A stretch of 64,000 bases of DNA from Erwinia sp. HDF1-3R (GCF_039621855.1 NZ_CP155071.1:2914001-2978000), one strand, 5' to 3'; counted from the stretch's first letter, positions 18,140-26,955 are shown. Numbers and translations are program-made. The notes: a model not told the origin generated them from the letters alone.

Positions 18140-19573
18140 TTACTCCAGCGCCCAGGCGCCTGCATCTGATAATGTCGCCGCTCCTTGCCAGGCGAACAAA
18201 CTTAGCTCCCGGTGGTCAGCATCAGGGTAAATTCGGCTACTCAGGCATGCCTGACCGTCATTAACAAACACTTCTACTGAAGAGCTGTCGATAAATAAAC
18301 GTAAAGCCAGAGCCGCGCCTGCCACTAAGGGTACGCTTCTCGTGCCACATAATCCGTGCTGAGGGTAGCGGCGCTCCAGCACCAGACGCTGCATCTGGCT
18401 ATCGACATAGACACGCAGGCCTTCCCCGAGGCTCAGACCAAATTGTTCCGCATCACAATTCGCGCAATCCCAGTGAAGTACAACTTCCATGGCCTCCCCT
18501 TTCTTCGCCATCAGAACCGCCTGGTTTCTCAGGGTACTCACCGGCCAGGGGAACCAGGACTGACGCAAAGCTTCCACCTCTTTCGCTGGCCGCATCTGCA
18601 GGCGATTATGCTCATTAAGGCTCAGTTCACGGGGTAGAGATAACATCCCCGCCCAGCCATCCTGTTGCTCCGGCAGCGGCGATTCCCACATATCCAGCCA
18701 GCCAATGACGATACGCCGGCCATCTGGCGTCAGAAAACTCTGCGGGGCATAGAAATCGTGCCCGTGATCCATTTCGACAAATTCTTCCGTGCGGACAAAC
18801 GGCTGGCCGGGCTGCCAGTCACCGACCAGATAGCCGCTCTGGAACAGGTTGCAGTTCTCAAAACCCTTCGCGGCCAGCCCCTGTGGAGAGAACATCAGGA
18901 CGCGTTTACCCTCGAGGAGAAAGAAGTCAGGACACTCCCACATAAAGCCCATATCGCTTTTCGCCTGGTCCAGAATGCCCTCTTCCTGCCACTCACGCAG
19001 ATCGGCCGATCGGTATAGCCGTACTTGCCCGGTGTCGCCAACGCGTGCACCAACGACCATGTACCAGCTATCCCCTTCGCGCCAGACCTTAGGATCGCGA
19101 AAGTGATGCAGGCCGGCAGGCGTATCCACGATAATCCCCTCCCGCCTAAAGTGAACACCATCGCGGCTGGTTGCCAGGCACTGTACCTGATAAAGATTCT
19201 CGTCGTTTCTGGCGTCGCCGTGAAATTTATGCCCGGTGTAAATGAGCGCCAGGGTATCGCCATCAACCACCGCCGAGCCAGAAAAACAGCCGTCTTTGTC
19301 TTCCGTTCCTTCCGGGGCCAGAGCAACGGGTAAGTGCTCCCAGTGAAGCAAATCTTTGCTCCGCGCATGTCCCCAGTGCATCGGTCCCCACTGGGTGGAA
19401 TAGGGATGATGCTGGTAAAAAGCGTGATACCAACCCTCAAACCAGATCAGGCCATTAGGATCGTTCATCCAGCCCGCTCTTGCGGCCAGGTGATAGCGCG
19501 GGTACCAGCGCAGGTTTAACCTCGCGTGTTTAGCCTGAAGTTCCTGTTCAGCGTCAGCAATTGAGTAGGTCAT
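18140..19573 (-). CDS. cscA: Sucrose hydrolase (invertase, GH32) CscA
   Basis: A 477-residue cytoplasmic GH32 enzyme, the same length as Escherichia coli CscA. It cleaves unphosphorylated sucrose into glucose and fructose. The three GH32 acidic motifs are visible: WMNDPNG (nucleophile Asp), FRDPKV (transition-state Asp) and WECPDF (acid/base Glu). GWYHAFYQHHPYSTQWGPMHWGHA and HDFYAPQSF are also typical, and a C-terminal beta-sandwich contains IDSSSVEVFVNDG. ATG 19573 matches the family start; the frame extends three codons to a GTG. It follows cscB by 14 bp in one operon and is probably repressed by the divergent LacI-type regulator. Confidence 0.93.
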   Translation of the reverse strand: MTYSIADAEQELQAKHARLNLRWYPRYHLAARAGWMNDPNGLIWFEGWYHAFYQHHPYSTQWGPMHWGHARSKDLLHWEHLPVALAPEGTEDKDGCFSGSAVVDGDTLALIYTGHKFHGDARNDENLYQVQCLATSRDGVHFRREGIIVDTPAGLHHFRDPKVWREGDSWYMVVGARVGDTGQVRLYRSADLREWQEEGILDQAKSDMGFMWECPDFFLLEGKRVLMFSPQGLAAKGFENCNLFQSGYLVGDWQPGQPFVRTEEFVEMDHGHDFYAPQSFLTPDGRRIVIGWLDMWESPLPEQQDGWAGMLSLPRELSLNEHNRLQMRPAKEVEALRQSWFPWPVSTLRNQAVLMAKKGEAMEVVLHWDCANCDAEQFGLSLGEGLRVYVDSQMQRLVLERRYPQHGLCGTRSVPLVAGAALALRLFIDSSSVEVFVNDGQACLSSRIYPDADHRELSLFAWQGAATLSDAGAWALE

Positions 19574-19587
19574 AGTCTTCACTTATT

Positions 19588-20832
19588 TTATTCAGCCAGG
19601 AGAAAGTTACGGCCCTGCGGATCCCCGGAGGGTTTACTGGATCGCAACAAGAAGATGGAAATAAAGGTGATACCGAATACCATCAGCCCCATAAACAGAT
19701 AGGACTGAGCAAATCCATATTTTTCGTAGCTGTAGCCTGCCAGGGGCGATAACAGGGTAGCGACCACTGAGCTCGTACAGGCAAAGCCCACCAGATAGAG
19801 CGTGGCAGAGAGTCGTTTATCGAAGTTAAGGCTGTTGTATTTGAAAATAGCGATTAACAGAATTGGGAGTTCAACGGCATGTAGCAGCTTAGTGATGGAA
19901 ATAAGCAGCGGACCTTCCACTAACCCGGAAGCGATCATACGCATTGCCATCACCATTCCAGCGAAAATCAGGCCATTTTTGGCCCCGACACGATTAACCA
20001 GCCATGGCGCACAGAACATGCCAGCAGCCTCCAGGAGCACCTGAAACGAATTCAGATAGCCGTACATGGCGTTACCTTCCTGCTGCGTGGGGAACTGTGA
20101 GGTAAAATAGGCCGGAAACTGCTGATCGTAGACGCTGTAAATACAGGTCCCGACCACGAAGAATATCAGGGCCCTGAAGCGCGGCAGGGTTAGCAGCCGT
20201 AAGGCATCTTTCAGCGTGACTTTCCCGCCTGACACCGCCTCCTGCATCGCGTGTGATGCCGAAGAGACGCGTAAGCGTATCAAAAGCATAAAGAAGATCA
20301 GGCCTGAACAGCTGGCGACTGCGAAGTTTACTTTCGGGTTGATATTGAACAATAGCCCGGCGAAAAACGTTGCCACGGCCCAGCCCAGCGATCCCCACAT
20401 TCTTGCTTTTCCGAATTCAAACTGGCTCTGACGCGCGACACGTTCGGTGTAGGATTCCAGTACACCAACACCGCCATTGAATGTCAGACCGATATAGACA
20501 CCACCAAAGAGACTTCCGAGAAAGACGTTCAGTTTCAACAGGAAGCCAAAAAGCAGATAGGCTGGGCCGGATAAGATCAACAGTGCCGTGATAAACCAGA
20601 GTAAATTTTTACGCAGACCAAGCTTGTCCTGAATAAAACCATAAAAAACTTGCACGCACAGCGTGGACAGCGAGATCACTGAAAAAAGGATCCCGATCTC
20701 CCCTGCTTTCAAACCGACTTCCTGATGCAGCCAGATAGAGAGCAGCGAACCTGTAGCAGACCAGGCCACAAAGAAAAAGAATAACAGCGCGCTGAGTATC
20801 AGATAACTGTGAGAGTGGCGGGTTTTCATCAT
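19588..20832 (-). CDS. cscB: Sucrose:proton symporter CscB-like (LacY family)
   Basis: A 414-residue, 12-helix inner-membrane permease of the oligosaccharide:H+ symporter family. It shows FYGFIQDKLGLRKNLLW, ESYTERVARQSQFEFGKARMWGSLGWA, YDQQFPAYF, MYGYLNSFQVLLEA, NRVGAKNGL and KLLHAVELPILLIAIFKY, which are the LacY/CscB/RafB signatures. Pairing with an invertase and a CscR-type repressor makes sucrose the likely substrate, although related permeases carry raffinose or melibiose. It is the first gene of the csc operon and starts close to an operator palindrome. Confidence 0.88.
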   Translation of the reverse strand: MMKTRHSHSYLILSALLFFFFVAWSATGSLLSIWLHQEVGLKAGEIGILFSVISLSTLCVQVFYGFIQDKLGLRKNLLWFITALLILSGPAYLLFGFLLKLNVFLGSLFGGVYIGLTFNGGVGVLESYTERVARQSQFEFGKARMWGSLGWAVATFFAGLLFNINPKVNFAVASCSGLIFFMLLIRLRVSSASHAMQEAVSGGKVTLKDALRLLTLPRFRALIFFVVGTCIYSVYDQQFPAYFTSQFPTQQEGNAMYGYLNSFQVLLEAAGMFCAPWLVNRVGAKNGLIFAGMVMAMRMIASGLVEGPLLISITKLLHAVELPILLIAIFKYNSLNFDKRLSATLYLVGFACTSSVVATLLSPLAGYSYEKYGFAQSYLFMGLMVFGITFISIFLLRSSKPSGDPQGRNFLLAE

Positions 20833-20862
20833 GGCAATCTCATACTAAAGGGATGCGTAAAT

Positions 20863-20876
20863 GATAACGTTAACAT
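20863..20876. promoter_or_regulatory. CscR operator candidate 1
   Basis: TGATAACGTTAACA is a near-perfect 14-bp palindrome (two mismatched bases) centred on AACGTT, 31 bp upstream of the cscB start. LacI-family repressors bind such CG-centred palindromes. This position would block cscBA transcription. Confidence 0.7.
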
Positions 20877-20926
20877 GAAATAAAATGCATGCTGTTTTAC
20901 TGTAATTTTGGATACCACTCACAAAA

Positions 20927-20938
20927 GTTAACGTTAAC
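20927..20938. promoter_or_regulatory. CscR operator candidate 2
   Basis: GTTAACGTTAAC is a perfect 12-bp palindrome in the divergent intergenic region, ~138 bp before cscR and ~95 bp before cscB. With the other site, 62 bp away, it could support looping and autoregulation. Confidence 0.7.
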
Positions 20939-21075
20939 AATGGCACTATGAGATTATAATCATCCTTCCTTACGCAGAGCAAACCTCACGCTCAGGCCAG
21001 GATTACGTATGATCCTTTTACAACCCAGGTAAGTTTTATAGCCTGTTGCGTCGTGACAAATTTGGAGCAAAAAGA

Positions 21076-22071
21076 ATGGCATCGCTGAAAGATGTGGCAA
21101 AACTGGCAAACGTATCGCTGATGACAGTTTCCAGGGCATTAAACTCTCCCGAACGCCTGAAGCCTGAGACCCTGTCTCGCGTACAGTCCGCTATCGACGC
21201 GACGCAATACGTGCCCGATTTATCGGCAAAAAAAATACGTGGCGCTCACGCCATTCCAAATACCATCGGCGTGTTGGCTCTTGACACTGTCACCACCCCT
21301 TTTTCCGTGGAAATCACCCTTTCCATCGAAGAAACGGCTCGTGCCCATGGCTGGAACAGCTTTGTGGTTAACATGTTTTCTGATGACAGCCCGGAAAATA
21401 TCGTCGATCTGCTGCTCTCACATCGGCCGGATGGCATTATCTATACAACAATGGGATTGCGACAGGTGCCATTACCCGAGAAGCTGTTAGGCCTCCCCTG
21501 CGCGCTGGCCAACTGCGAAAGCCTGCATCAGCCGGTCGCGAGCTATATTCCAGATGATGAAAAAGGGCAATATTCTGTGGTGCAGGCACTCCTGTCCGCA
21601 GGCTATCGTCGTCCCCTCTGTTTACACTTGCCCGTAAACCATCTTGCTACCGCCAGACGGCGTAAAGGTCTGGAAAAGGCCTGCAGGGAAGCCGGTATCG
21701 ATCCTGATAAGCTTGACCACTGTTACATGGAGTATGGCGATGAACACTACCGTGATATTCCCGACATGCTTATGGCGCATATCCACCACGGCAGAGCTCA
21801 TTTCGATTCCGTGGTGTGTGGGAACGATCGTATTGCGTTTATGGTCTATCAGACACTGCTGTCGCAGAGGTTGAGGATCCCGCAGGATGTCGCGGTAGTA
21901 GGCTACGATAATATGGTGGGTATTGGCCATCTCTTCCTGCCCCCGCTCTCAACGGTGCAGCTGCCCCATTACGAGATTGGACGCCTTAGCGCGCTGCATA
22001 TCATCAACGGTGAGACGCATCGGAAAACGGTAGAAGTTGAAAGCCCATTGCTATTTCGGGAATCGGTGTAG
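21076..22071 (+). CDS. cscR: Sucrose operon repressor CscR (LacI family)
   Basis: A 331-residue LacI-type regulator. The N-terminal helix-turn-helix and hinge are MASLKDVAKLANVSLMTVSRALN. The ligand domain shares long runs with Escherichia coli CscR: DTVTTPFSVEI, LLSHRPDGIIYTTMGLR, CGNDRIAFMVYQTLL, RIPQDVAVVGYDNMVG and HLFLPPLSTVQLPH. ATG 21076 has GGAG eight bases upstream; the longer frame from TTG 21046 is rejected. It reads divergently from cscB and probably represses cscBA through the AACGTT palindromes until sucrose or fructose binds. No fructokinase gene (cscK) is present next to it. Confidence 0.92.
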   Translation: MASLKDVAKLANVSLMTVSRALNSPERLKPETLSRVQSAIDATQYVPDLSAKKIRGAHAIPNTIGVLALDTVTTPFSVEITLSIEETARAHGWNSFVVNMFSDDSPENIVDLLLSHRPDGIIYTTMGLRQVPLPEKLLGLPCALANCESLHQPVASYIPDDEKGQYSVVQALLSAGYRRPLCLHLPVNHLATARRRKGLEKACREAGIDPDKLDHCYMEYGDEHYRDIPDMLMAHIHHGRAHFDSVVCGNDRIAFMVYQTLLSQRLRIPQDVAVVGYDNMVGIGHLFLPPLSTVQLPHYEIGRLSALHIINGETHRKTVEVESPLLFRESV

Positions 22072-22200
22072 CAGTATGTCGTTTACTGTCACGCTGCTAT
22101 ACCGATAGCCTGACCGCATCTCACTTATGCGGCGTACGAATGCTGCGCCAGAGTGCACAGTTCATTCCAGTAGCAAAACCTGACGGTCAGCTGGTAGCGG

Positions 22201-22383
22201 CTATTTTTCATAGATCTCCCGCGTACGGTAGTAGCTCATTTCAAAACCATACAGCTGACTGACGGGCAGTAATGACTCGGCGATCCGGGACGCATCTATA
22301 CCTTCATCAGAACGCGCCGCTGAAAACACCCGACTCAGGATAGTGGAAAACGAACGCCTGACGGTCAGTAAAAATCGCTTCAT
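22201..22383 (-). CDS. Small hypothetical protein (60 aa)
   Basis: A 60-residue frame beginning MKRFLLTVRRSFSTILSRVF and ending YRTREIYEK. It is basic with an amphipathic-looking N-terminal helix. A strong ribosome site, AGGAG, sits eight bases before the ATG, which is the main reason to list it. I do not recognise the family. It stands alone between cscR and an unknown plus-strand gene. Confidence 0.45.
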   Translation of the reverse strand: MKRFLLTVRRSFSTILSRVFSAARSDEGIDASRIAESLLPVSQLYGFEMSYYRTREIYEK

Positions 22384-22615
22384 GGTTCTGCTCCTGCTGT
22401 AACAAGTAACATGCTGTGCGGTAGAGCTGATTTAACCTCAACGGGCAGAATAGGGGAAATATCTTATTGTTCGGAGAATAGCCAGAAATTGGCTTTGGGC
22501 ATTCTCCTGAAAAGGGCCTGCCCCTGGCAATCTTGCCGCCATCTTATGCCATACTGAGATCTTTCAGGCAGAGCCATGTCTGCTCTTTGCCTATTTCCCG
22601 ATAATGAGATTTTCC

Positions 22616-23377
22616 ATGAGTAACTTCCTCACCCCCGCCGCCGCTTACCTGAACCGACGTAACGAGCTCCTGGCCGAACGCTCGGTGGTAGACTCTCCGG
22701 TGGTGATACAAACGGTTAATAAGGCCCTGATGGCCAGCGAAATCGCTATGGCGACTTTCCATGACCTGGAAACGCTGCGCTCCCTCCAGCTGCGTAAAGC
22801 CAGGCCGATTGAGCAACACAGCCTGCGCATCCAGCAGGAGTTGCAGCACTTTGAATTGGCCAGCAACGAGCTGGTATTGACCGATACCGCCGATGAGGCT
22901 GCTTACCTTTGCTACCAGAGCGCCTTTTTTCAGCTGAACGGCACCTTCCCCTGGCAGTATGCCAGCCTGCAAAGGGTACAAAATGAACTGTTTGCAACGA
23001 CATTCACCCTGTGGCAGGAAACGCTGGAGGAGCTGTTCACCTCAAAGCATCGCCGCCTGCTGTTCGTCCGGGTTGAGAAAATTCTGGCTTTTTCCATCAG
23101 TAAAATCCCCGTGCTGGGCGAAGCAATGGATGTCTATCGGCAGCTGGTGACCGCCATGCAGACCAGCCACCAGCGTGCGCAGGAGACAGACGACTATTTC
23201 CGATCGCTGGAGAGCTACAGCGATGCCGCTACGCTGTGCAGCCGCAGCATCCTGATTTTCTGTTTTACCACCGAAGCGGTACTGCGCGGTCGCCCCCTGC
23301 CGGATGAAGCCCAGCTAAATAAGAGAATTAAAACCCACCACCAGAGCGTGATTGAAGGGACCCACCCCTACTTTTAA
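22616..23377 (+). CDS. Hypothetical protein (253 aa)
   Basis: I do not recognise this protein. It is predicted cytoplasmic, rich in helices and Gln/Leu/Glu, with no signal peptide or transmembrane segment. It contains QQELQHFELASNELVL, LFTSKHRRLLFVRVEKIL and FSISKIPVLGEAMDVYRQLV. The ATG at 22616 (MSNFLTPAAAYL) is slightly favoured over 22604 because GAG lies at a plausible distance; neither start has a strong site. A C-terminal hydrophobic patch (SRSILIFCFTTEAVLRG) may be a buried helix. It precedes a TetR gene by 73 bp on the same strand, but nothing links them functionally. Confidence 0.7.
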   Translation: MSNFLTPAAAYLNRRNELLAERSVVDSPVVIQTVNKALMASEIAMATFHDLETLRSLQLRKARPIEQHSLRIQQELQHFELASNELVLTDTADEAAYLCYQSAFFQLNGTFPWQYASLQRVQNELFATTFTLWQETLEELFTSKHRRLLFVRVEKILAFSISKIPVLGEAMDVYRQLVTAMQTSHQRAQETDDYFRSLESYSDAATLCSRSILIFCFTTEAVLRGRPLPDEAQLNKRIKTHHQSVIEGTHPYF

Positions 23378-23450
23378 TCGCCAGTAGTGATAGTATTACC
23401 CACCCTGTCACCCCATTACGCCCTGCAAAAACTGGACTGACCCATCTTTT

Positions 23451-24089
23451 ATGCCCGCAACTGAGAAAAGAAAAAATGACCCGCAGGGGTTAAAGCTGCG
23501 CATCCTGGCCGGTGCGCTCACCACCTTTGCGGAATTTGGCCTGCAGGGCGCGCGCATGGAACAGATAGCCACCCTTGCCCAGACCACCAAACGAATGGTG
23601 GTGTACCATTTCGCCACAAAAGAAAACCTGTACATACAGGTGCTGGAATCGGTGTATCAGCAGATCCGCAGCCATGAAACCGGCCTGAAACTGGCTGATT
23701 TACCCCCTGAAAAAGCGATGGCGAGGCTGGCCGAGGCGAGTTTTGACTATCACATTTCCCATGCGGATTTTATGCGGCTGGTCTGTAGCGAGAACCTGAT
23801 GCGCGGGCGTTATATCAGTCAGTCCACGCGCCTTAAAACACTGAACCAGAGCGCGCTTGAGGTGCTTGATGCCATTCTCCTGCGGGGTAAAGCCGCAGGC
23901 GTCTTTGATACCGAGGCCTGCGCCGTTGATGTTCATCGCCTGATCAGCAGCATCTGCACCCACAACGTGTCTAACCGTTACACTTTTCACGCGCTCTTTG
24001 GCGGCAGTGAAAACGAAGAGCAAAGCATTGCGCGCAATCGCCAGCTGGTAGTAGATGCCACGCTTCGCTATCTGCGCCCACGAGGATAA
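23451..24089 (+). CDS. TetR/AcrR-family transcriptional regulator
   Basis: A 212-residue regulator with an N-terminal TetR helix-turn-helix: RILAGALTTFAEFGLQGARMEQIATLAQTTKRMVVYHFATKENLYIQVLE. The ligand-binding part (DADF-like SHADFMRLVCSENLMRG...) belongs to the broad AcrR type. It lies directly upstream of, and in the same direction as, the lactone oxidase-glycosyltransferase pair, with an inverted repeat of CTGTACA in between that could be its operator. It is the likely local regulator of that operon; the inducer is not known. Confidence 0.85.
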   Translation: MPATEKRKNDPQGLKLRILAGALTTFAEFGLQGARMEQIATLAQTTKRMVVYHFATKENLYIQVLESVYQQIRSHETGLKLADLPPEKAMARLAEASFDYHISHADFMRLVCSENLMRGRYISQSTRLKTLNQSALEVLDAILLRGKAAGVFDTEACAVDVHRLISSICTHNVSNRYTFHALFGGSENEEQSIARNRQLVVDATLRYLRPRG

Positions 24090-24091
24090 AT

Positions 24092-24123
24092 CTGTACAAT
24101 AAATTCAACCCTGTACAGTTTTT
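24092..24123 (+). promoter_or_regulatory. CTGTACA inverted repeat: TetR operator or terminator
   Basis: CTGTACA and TGTACAG, 13 bp apart, are followed by TTTTT. It could be a weak rho-independent terminator of the tetR gene. Alternatively, since CTGTACAG is itself a palindrome, it could be a pair of operator sites 20 bp apart for the TetR regulator. The adjacent motif ATAAATTCAACCC occurs at 24099 and again at 24180, which favours a regulatory role. Confidence 0.5.
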
Positions 24124-24245
24124 ACCTGTCCGTGGCTGTATTTTAGGGGGCGGATCGGCTACGCTTAAGAGGAGTGAATATAAATTCAACCCCTGCGCCT
24201 TTGTGCTTAATCCCCCTGATATTGTCCAGATCAAAGGAGCTGTCA

Positions 24246-25628
24246 ATGACATGCGAAAACCCTGGTTACCCACTCCGTAAGCCTCATTTGAGCGAAAACG
24301 ATTCCCGGCTGTGGAACTGGGCACAAAATGGCCCTATTGCTGATAAACGTGCCGTGCAATCACCCCAGAATGAGGCTGAGCTGCAAACGCTGGTGGCGGC
24401 GAGCGAAGGAAAGATTCGCGTTACGGGCAGCAAAATGTCTCCCAGTCGGATGCTAAAGGTGGCCGGGCAACAGGATACGCTGGTTGACCTGAGCAACCTG
24501 AGCGGTCTGATTGCGATTACCGACGATAGCGCCACCTTTGCGGGCGGTACGCCGTTACATGAAGTGTATGAAATGCTGACCGGTATAGGCCGCATGCTTC
24601 CCTCCTCGCCGGGCGTGATTGCTTCCCAGACGCTGGCGGGTGCCCTGGCAACGGGTACCCACGGGCAGGGTTTGCAGCAGAGCTCCATCGCCGATGAGGC
24701 GCTAAGCATCCGCATGGTGCTGGCCGATGGCAGCATTGCCGAGTATACCCGCGACCACCGTTGGTTCCCGGCGGTCCAGCTTGGACTGGGCGCATTGGGT
24801 GTGGTCACCCAGGTCACGCTGCGTACTCAGCCCCTGACCATCTACACCTGTTTCAAAAACGCCGTCAGCGCCGACAGCCTGGAGCAGGATTTGCTGGACT
24901 GGAATCATGACTATGCGCTCAGCAAAGCCTGGTGGTTCCCCAATGAAAACCAGGTCCACGTCTGGACGGCCCGCGAGGCCAGCGACGTTGAGATCCGCCA
25001 GTATCGTGATAACAACGAAGAGTTAGTAACCCAGGAAGAAACCAGCGATGCGATGAATGAAACTATCGATCAGACGCTGGAGCATATGCGTAGCGACACG
25101 AAAATCGTTGACGAGAACGGCAAGCCATTTCGTACCGTCACGCGTTTCAAGGATTTTTCCGACGTTACCGGAGACGTTTATCAGGTCTTTTGCCGGGGCA
25201 TTGCCACCCCGCAGATTAACGTTGAAATCGGCATTCCACTGGCGCGAGCGCCTGCGGTCATTGCTAAGATTAAGGCCTGGCATACTGAAACCCAGCCGCA
25301 TATGCACTATCCGATTATTTTACGCTGTACCGGCCCGTCATCCTCATGGCTCAGCCCGTCAGCACCAGAAGCGACCTGCTTCTTTGGCTTTGTGGTTTAC
25401 TATGCCGAGGACGGTTCCCTCTCTGAAGAGGGCGTGAATTTTCTGCAGGCGGTGGAGAAGCTGCTGGCCGCAGAGGGGGGCAAACCGCACTGGGGAAAAT
25501 ATTTCGACGCGTCGCTCTATGACTGGCCAGCCCTCTACCCCGAGTGGCCTGCCTTCCTGGAGGCGCGGGAAGCGCTGGATCCGCAGCATAAATTTGAAAA
25601 CCACTTTACCGCAGCTTTATTTGACTGA
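24246..25628 (+). CDS. FAD-linked sugar-1,4-lactone oxidase (ALO/GULO-like)
   Basis: A 460-residue flavoprotein of the arabinono/gulono-lactone oxidase group. Residues ~30-205 form the FAD-binding PCMH domain, with TFAGGTPLHEVYEML, SSPGVIASQTLAGALATGTHG and GLGALGVVTQVTLR. The C-terminal ALO domain ends with the family motif HWGKYF. The His that carries covalent FAD in animal and fungal enzymes (GxGHS) is replaced here (TGSKMSPS), so FAD is probably non-covalent, as in plant galactonolactone dehydrogenase. ATG 24246 has AAGGAG six bases upstream. It probably oxidises a sugar lactone with oxygen or another acceptor. It is followed after 18 bp by a glycosyltransferase in one operon. Confidence 0.85.
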   Translation: MTCENPGYPLRKPHLSENDSRLWNWAQNGPIADKRAVQSPQNEAELQTLVAASEGKIRVTGSKMSPSRMLKVAGQQDTLVDLSNLSGLIAITDDSATFAGGTPLHEVYEMLTGIGRMLPSSPGVIASQTLAGALATGTHGQGLQQSSIADEALSIRMVLADGSIAEYTRDHRWFPAVQLGLGALGVVTQVTLRTQPLTIYTCFKNAVSADSLEQDLLDWNHDYALSKAWWFPNENQVHVWTAREASDVEIRQYRDNNEELVTQEETSDAMNETIDQTLEHMRSDTKIVDENGKPFRTVTRFKDFSDVTGDVYQVFCRGIATPQINVEIGIPLARAPAVIAKIKAWHTETQPHMHYPIILRCTGPSSSWLSPSAPEATCFFGFVVYYAEDGSLSEEGVNFLQAVEKLLAAEGGKPHWGKYFDASLYDWPALYPEWPAFLEAREALDPQHKFENHFTAALFD

Positions 25629-25646
25629 TTATAAAGGAGAAGGCCA

Positions 25647-26468
25647 ATGAAGGCATGGGCAACCCTGTTAACACAGCCGGGCTACGCCGTCGGCGTCAGG
25701 GCGCTATCAACGTCTTTGAAAAAGGCCGGCAGTATCTACCCGCTGGTGGTGATGGTGACCGAGAATATCGACGTCGCGACCCGGCAGTCACTTGAGGACC
25801 TGGGCTGCCGGGTGCAGGAAGTGCAGGCGCTCAGCCCGGACAGCAGCCTGAAGCACAACTATGCCAATGCGCGCTTTTCAGAAGTGTGGACCAAGCTGGC
25901 TGCCTGGAAACTGACCGACTACGATCGCATTGTTTTTCTGGATGCCGATATGCTGGTGACCCAGAATATGGATGAGCTGTTCTCGCTAACGCTGGAAGAA
26001 GAAGGGATTGCGGCCTGTCACGCCTGTCGCTGCAACCCCAATAAGATTGCCAGCTATCCAAAAAGCTGGCGGCCTGAAAACTGCTTTTACAGCTACTGTC
26101 GGGGCCTGGAGCATACGGAAGAACCGGCAGAAGTCGACAATTACCTGAACGGCGGATTTCTGGTGCTCACACCCAGCCAGGCGGTATTTGATGATATGGT
26201 ACACCGTTTGTCCAAACTGGATGATTTATCCCGCTATCTCTTTGCCGAGCAGGACTTCCTCAACGATTACTACCATCAGCGCTGGAAGCCGCTTCCCTAT
26301 ATCTATAACGCGTTAAAGACGCTGCCTTTCCAGCATGCGGCAATGTGGGATCTCGCCGAGGTTAAAAATATCCACTTTATTCTCGATAAGCCCTGGGAAA
26401 AAGCGCCGGATAAAAACGACCGGTATTCTGCGTTGAATGCCCTGTGGTGGGAAATTTCTGCCAGTTGA
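25647..26468 (+). CDS. Family 8 glycosyltransferase (glycogenin/galactinol-synthase-like)
   Basis: A 273-residue cytoplasmic GT8 enzyme. It carries the NDP-sugar and metal-binding DxD motif in RIVFLDADMLV (residues 99-101), preceded by ANARFSEVWTKLAAWKLTDYD. It also has VDNYLNGGFLVLTPS and AEQDFLNDYY, and a C-terminal IHFILDKPW that supplies the conserved His. This is the retaining GT-A layout of glycogenin and plant galactinol synthases rather than of bacterial LPS GT8 enzymes. The ribosome site is AAGGAGAAGG. It is coupled to the lactone oxidase upstream, so the two may make or modify a glycosylated sugar-acid product. Donor and acceptor are unknown. Confidence 0.85.
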   Translation: MKAWATLLTQPGYAVGVRALSTSLKKAGSIYPLVVMVTENIDVATRQSLEDLGCRVQEVQALSPDSSLKHNYANARFSEVWTKLAAWKLTDYDRIVFLDADMLVTQNMDELFSLTLEEEGIAACHACRCNPNKIASYPKSWRPENCFYSYCRGLEHTEEPAEVDNYLNGGFLVLTPSQAVFDDMVHRLSKLDDLSRYLFAEQDFLNDYYHQRWKPLPYIYNALKTLPFQHAAMWDLAEVKNIHFILDKPWEKAPDKNDRYSALNALWWEISAS

Positions 26469-26517
26469 CGACAGATAAATAGAGGTTGATGAGGTGGAGA
26501 AGTTAGCGCTCCACCTC

Positions 26518-26955
26518 TCAGGACATAAAAAGCGCCCGCTCGCGCTCCCGGCGCGGTAGCAAAATATCTTTCGCACTGCCGGCACGCTTCCACATCAGGA
26601 AAGCATCGGCTGCGCCCTTATAATCCCCGACGTTCAGCCTTTTTCGCAGGGTTGAATCACGAAAAGCACCAATGCCAATATTAAATATCAGACTGCACAG
26701 GGCATCGTATTGATTTTGATTCATCGCCGCGCTGACATCTTTATTAATCGCCCTTTCAACCGTGCGCAGATCCATCAGTAAGAGTTCAGTCGATTTTTTG
26801 GCATCAATTCTCATCTCTTTATGCACGGGGAGACCGTCAACACTCCCGGTGTGGCCTACGCCTATCGTCCAGATGCCCACCACATCACGATAACTTACCA
26901 GCCGCTCGCCCTCTTCCTGTTTAATAAACCTGATACCTCTATCGCTTATTTTCAT
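26518..26955 (-). CDS. Endolysin, GH24 lysozyme
   Basis: A 145-residue T4/P22-type lysozyme that cleaves the MurNAc-GlcNAc bond of peptidoglycan. The catalytic spacing E-x8-D-x5-T is exact: Glu15, Asp24 and Thr30 in IKQEEGERLVSYRDVVGIWT. QYDALCSLIFNIGIGAF and LLPRRERERALFM are family-typical. There is no N-terminal signal-anchor, so it needs a holin for export. ATG 26955 overlaps the end of the holin gene by 17 bp, so I discard the long upstream extension of the frame. The context (holin, LPMO, chitinase) points to enzyme release rather than a prophage, as no other phage genes are nearby. Confidence 0.92.
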   Translation of the reverse strand: MKISDRGIRFIKQEEGERLVSYRDVVGIWTIGVGHTGSVDGLPVHKEMRIDAKKSTELLLMDLRTVERAINKDVSAAMNQNQYDALCSLIFNIGIGAFRDSTLRKRLNVGDYKGAADAFLMWKRAGSAKDILLPRRERERALFMS

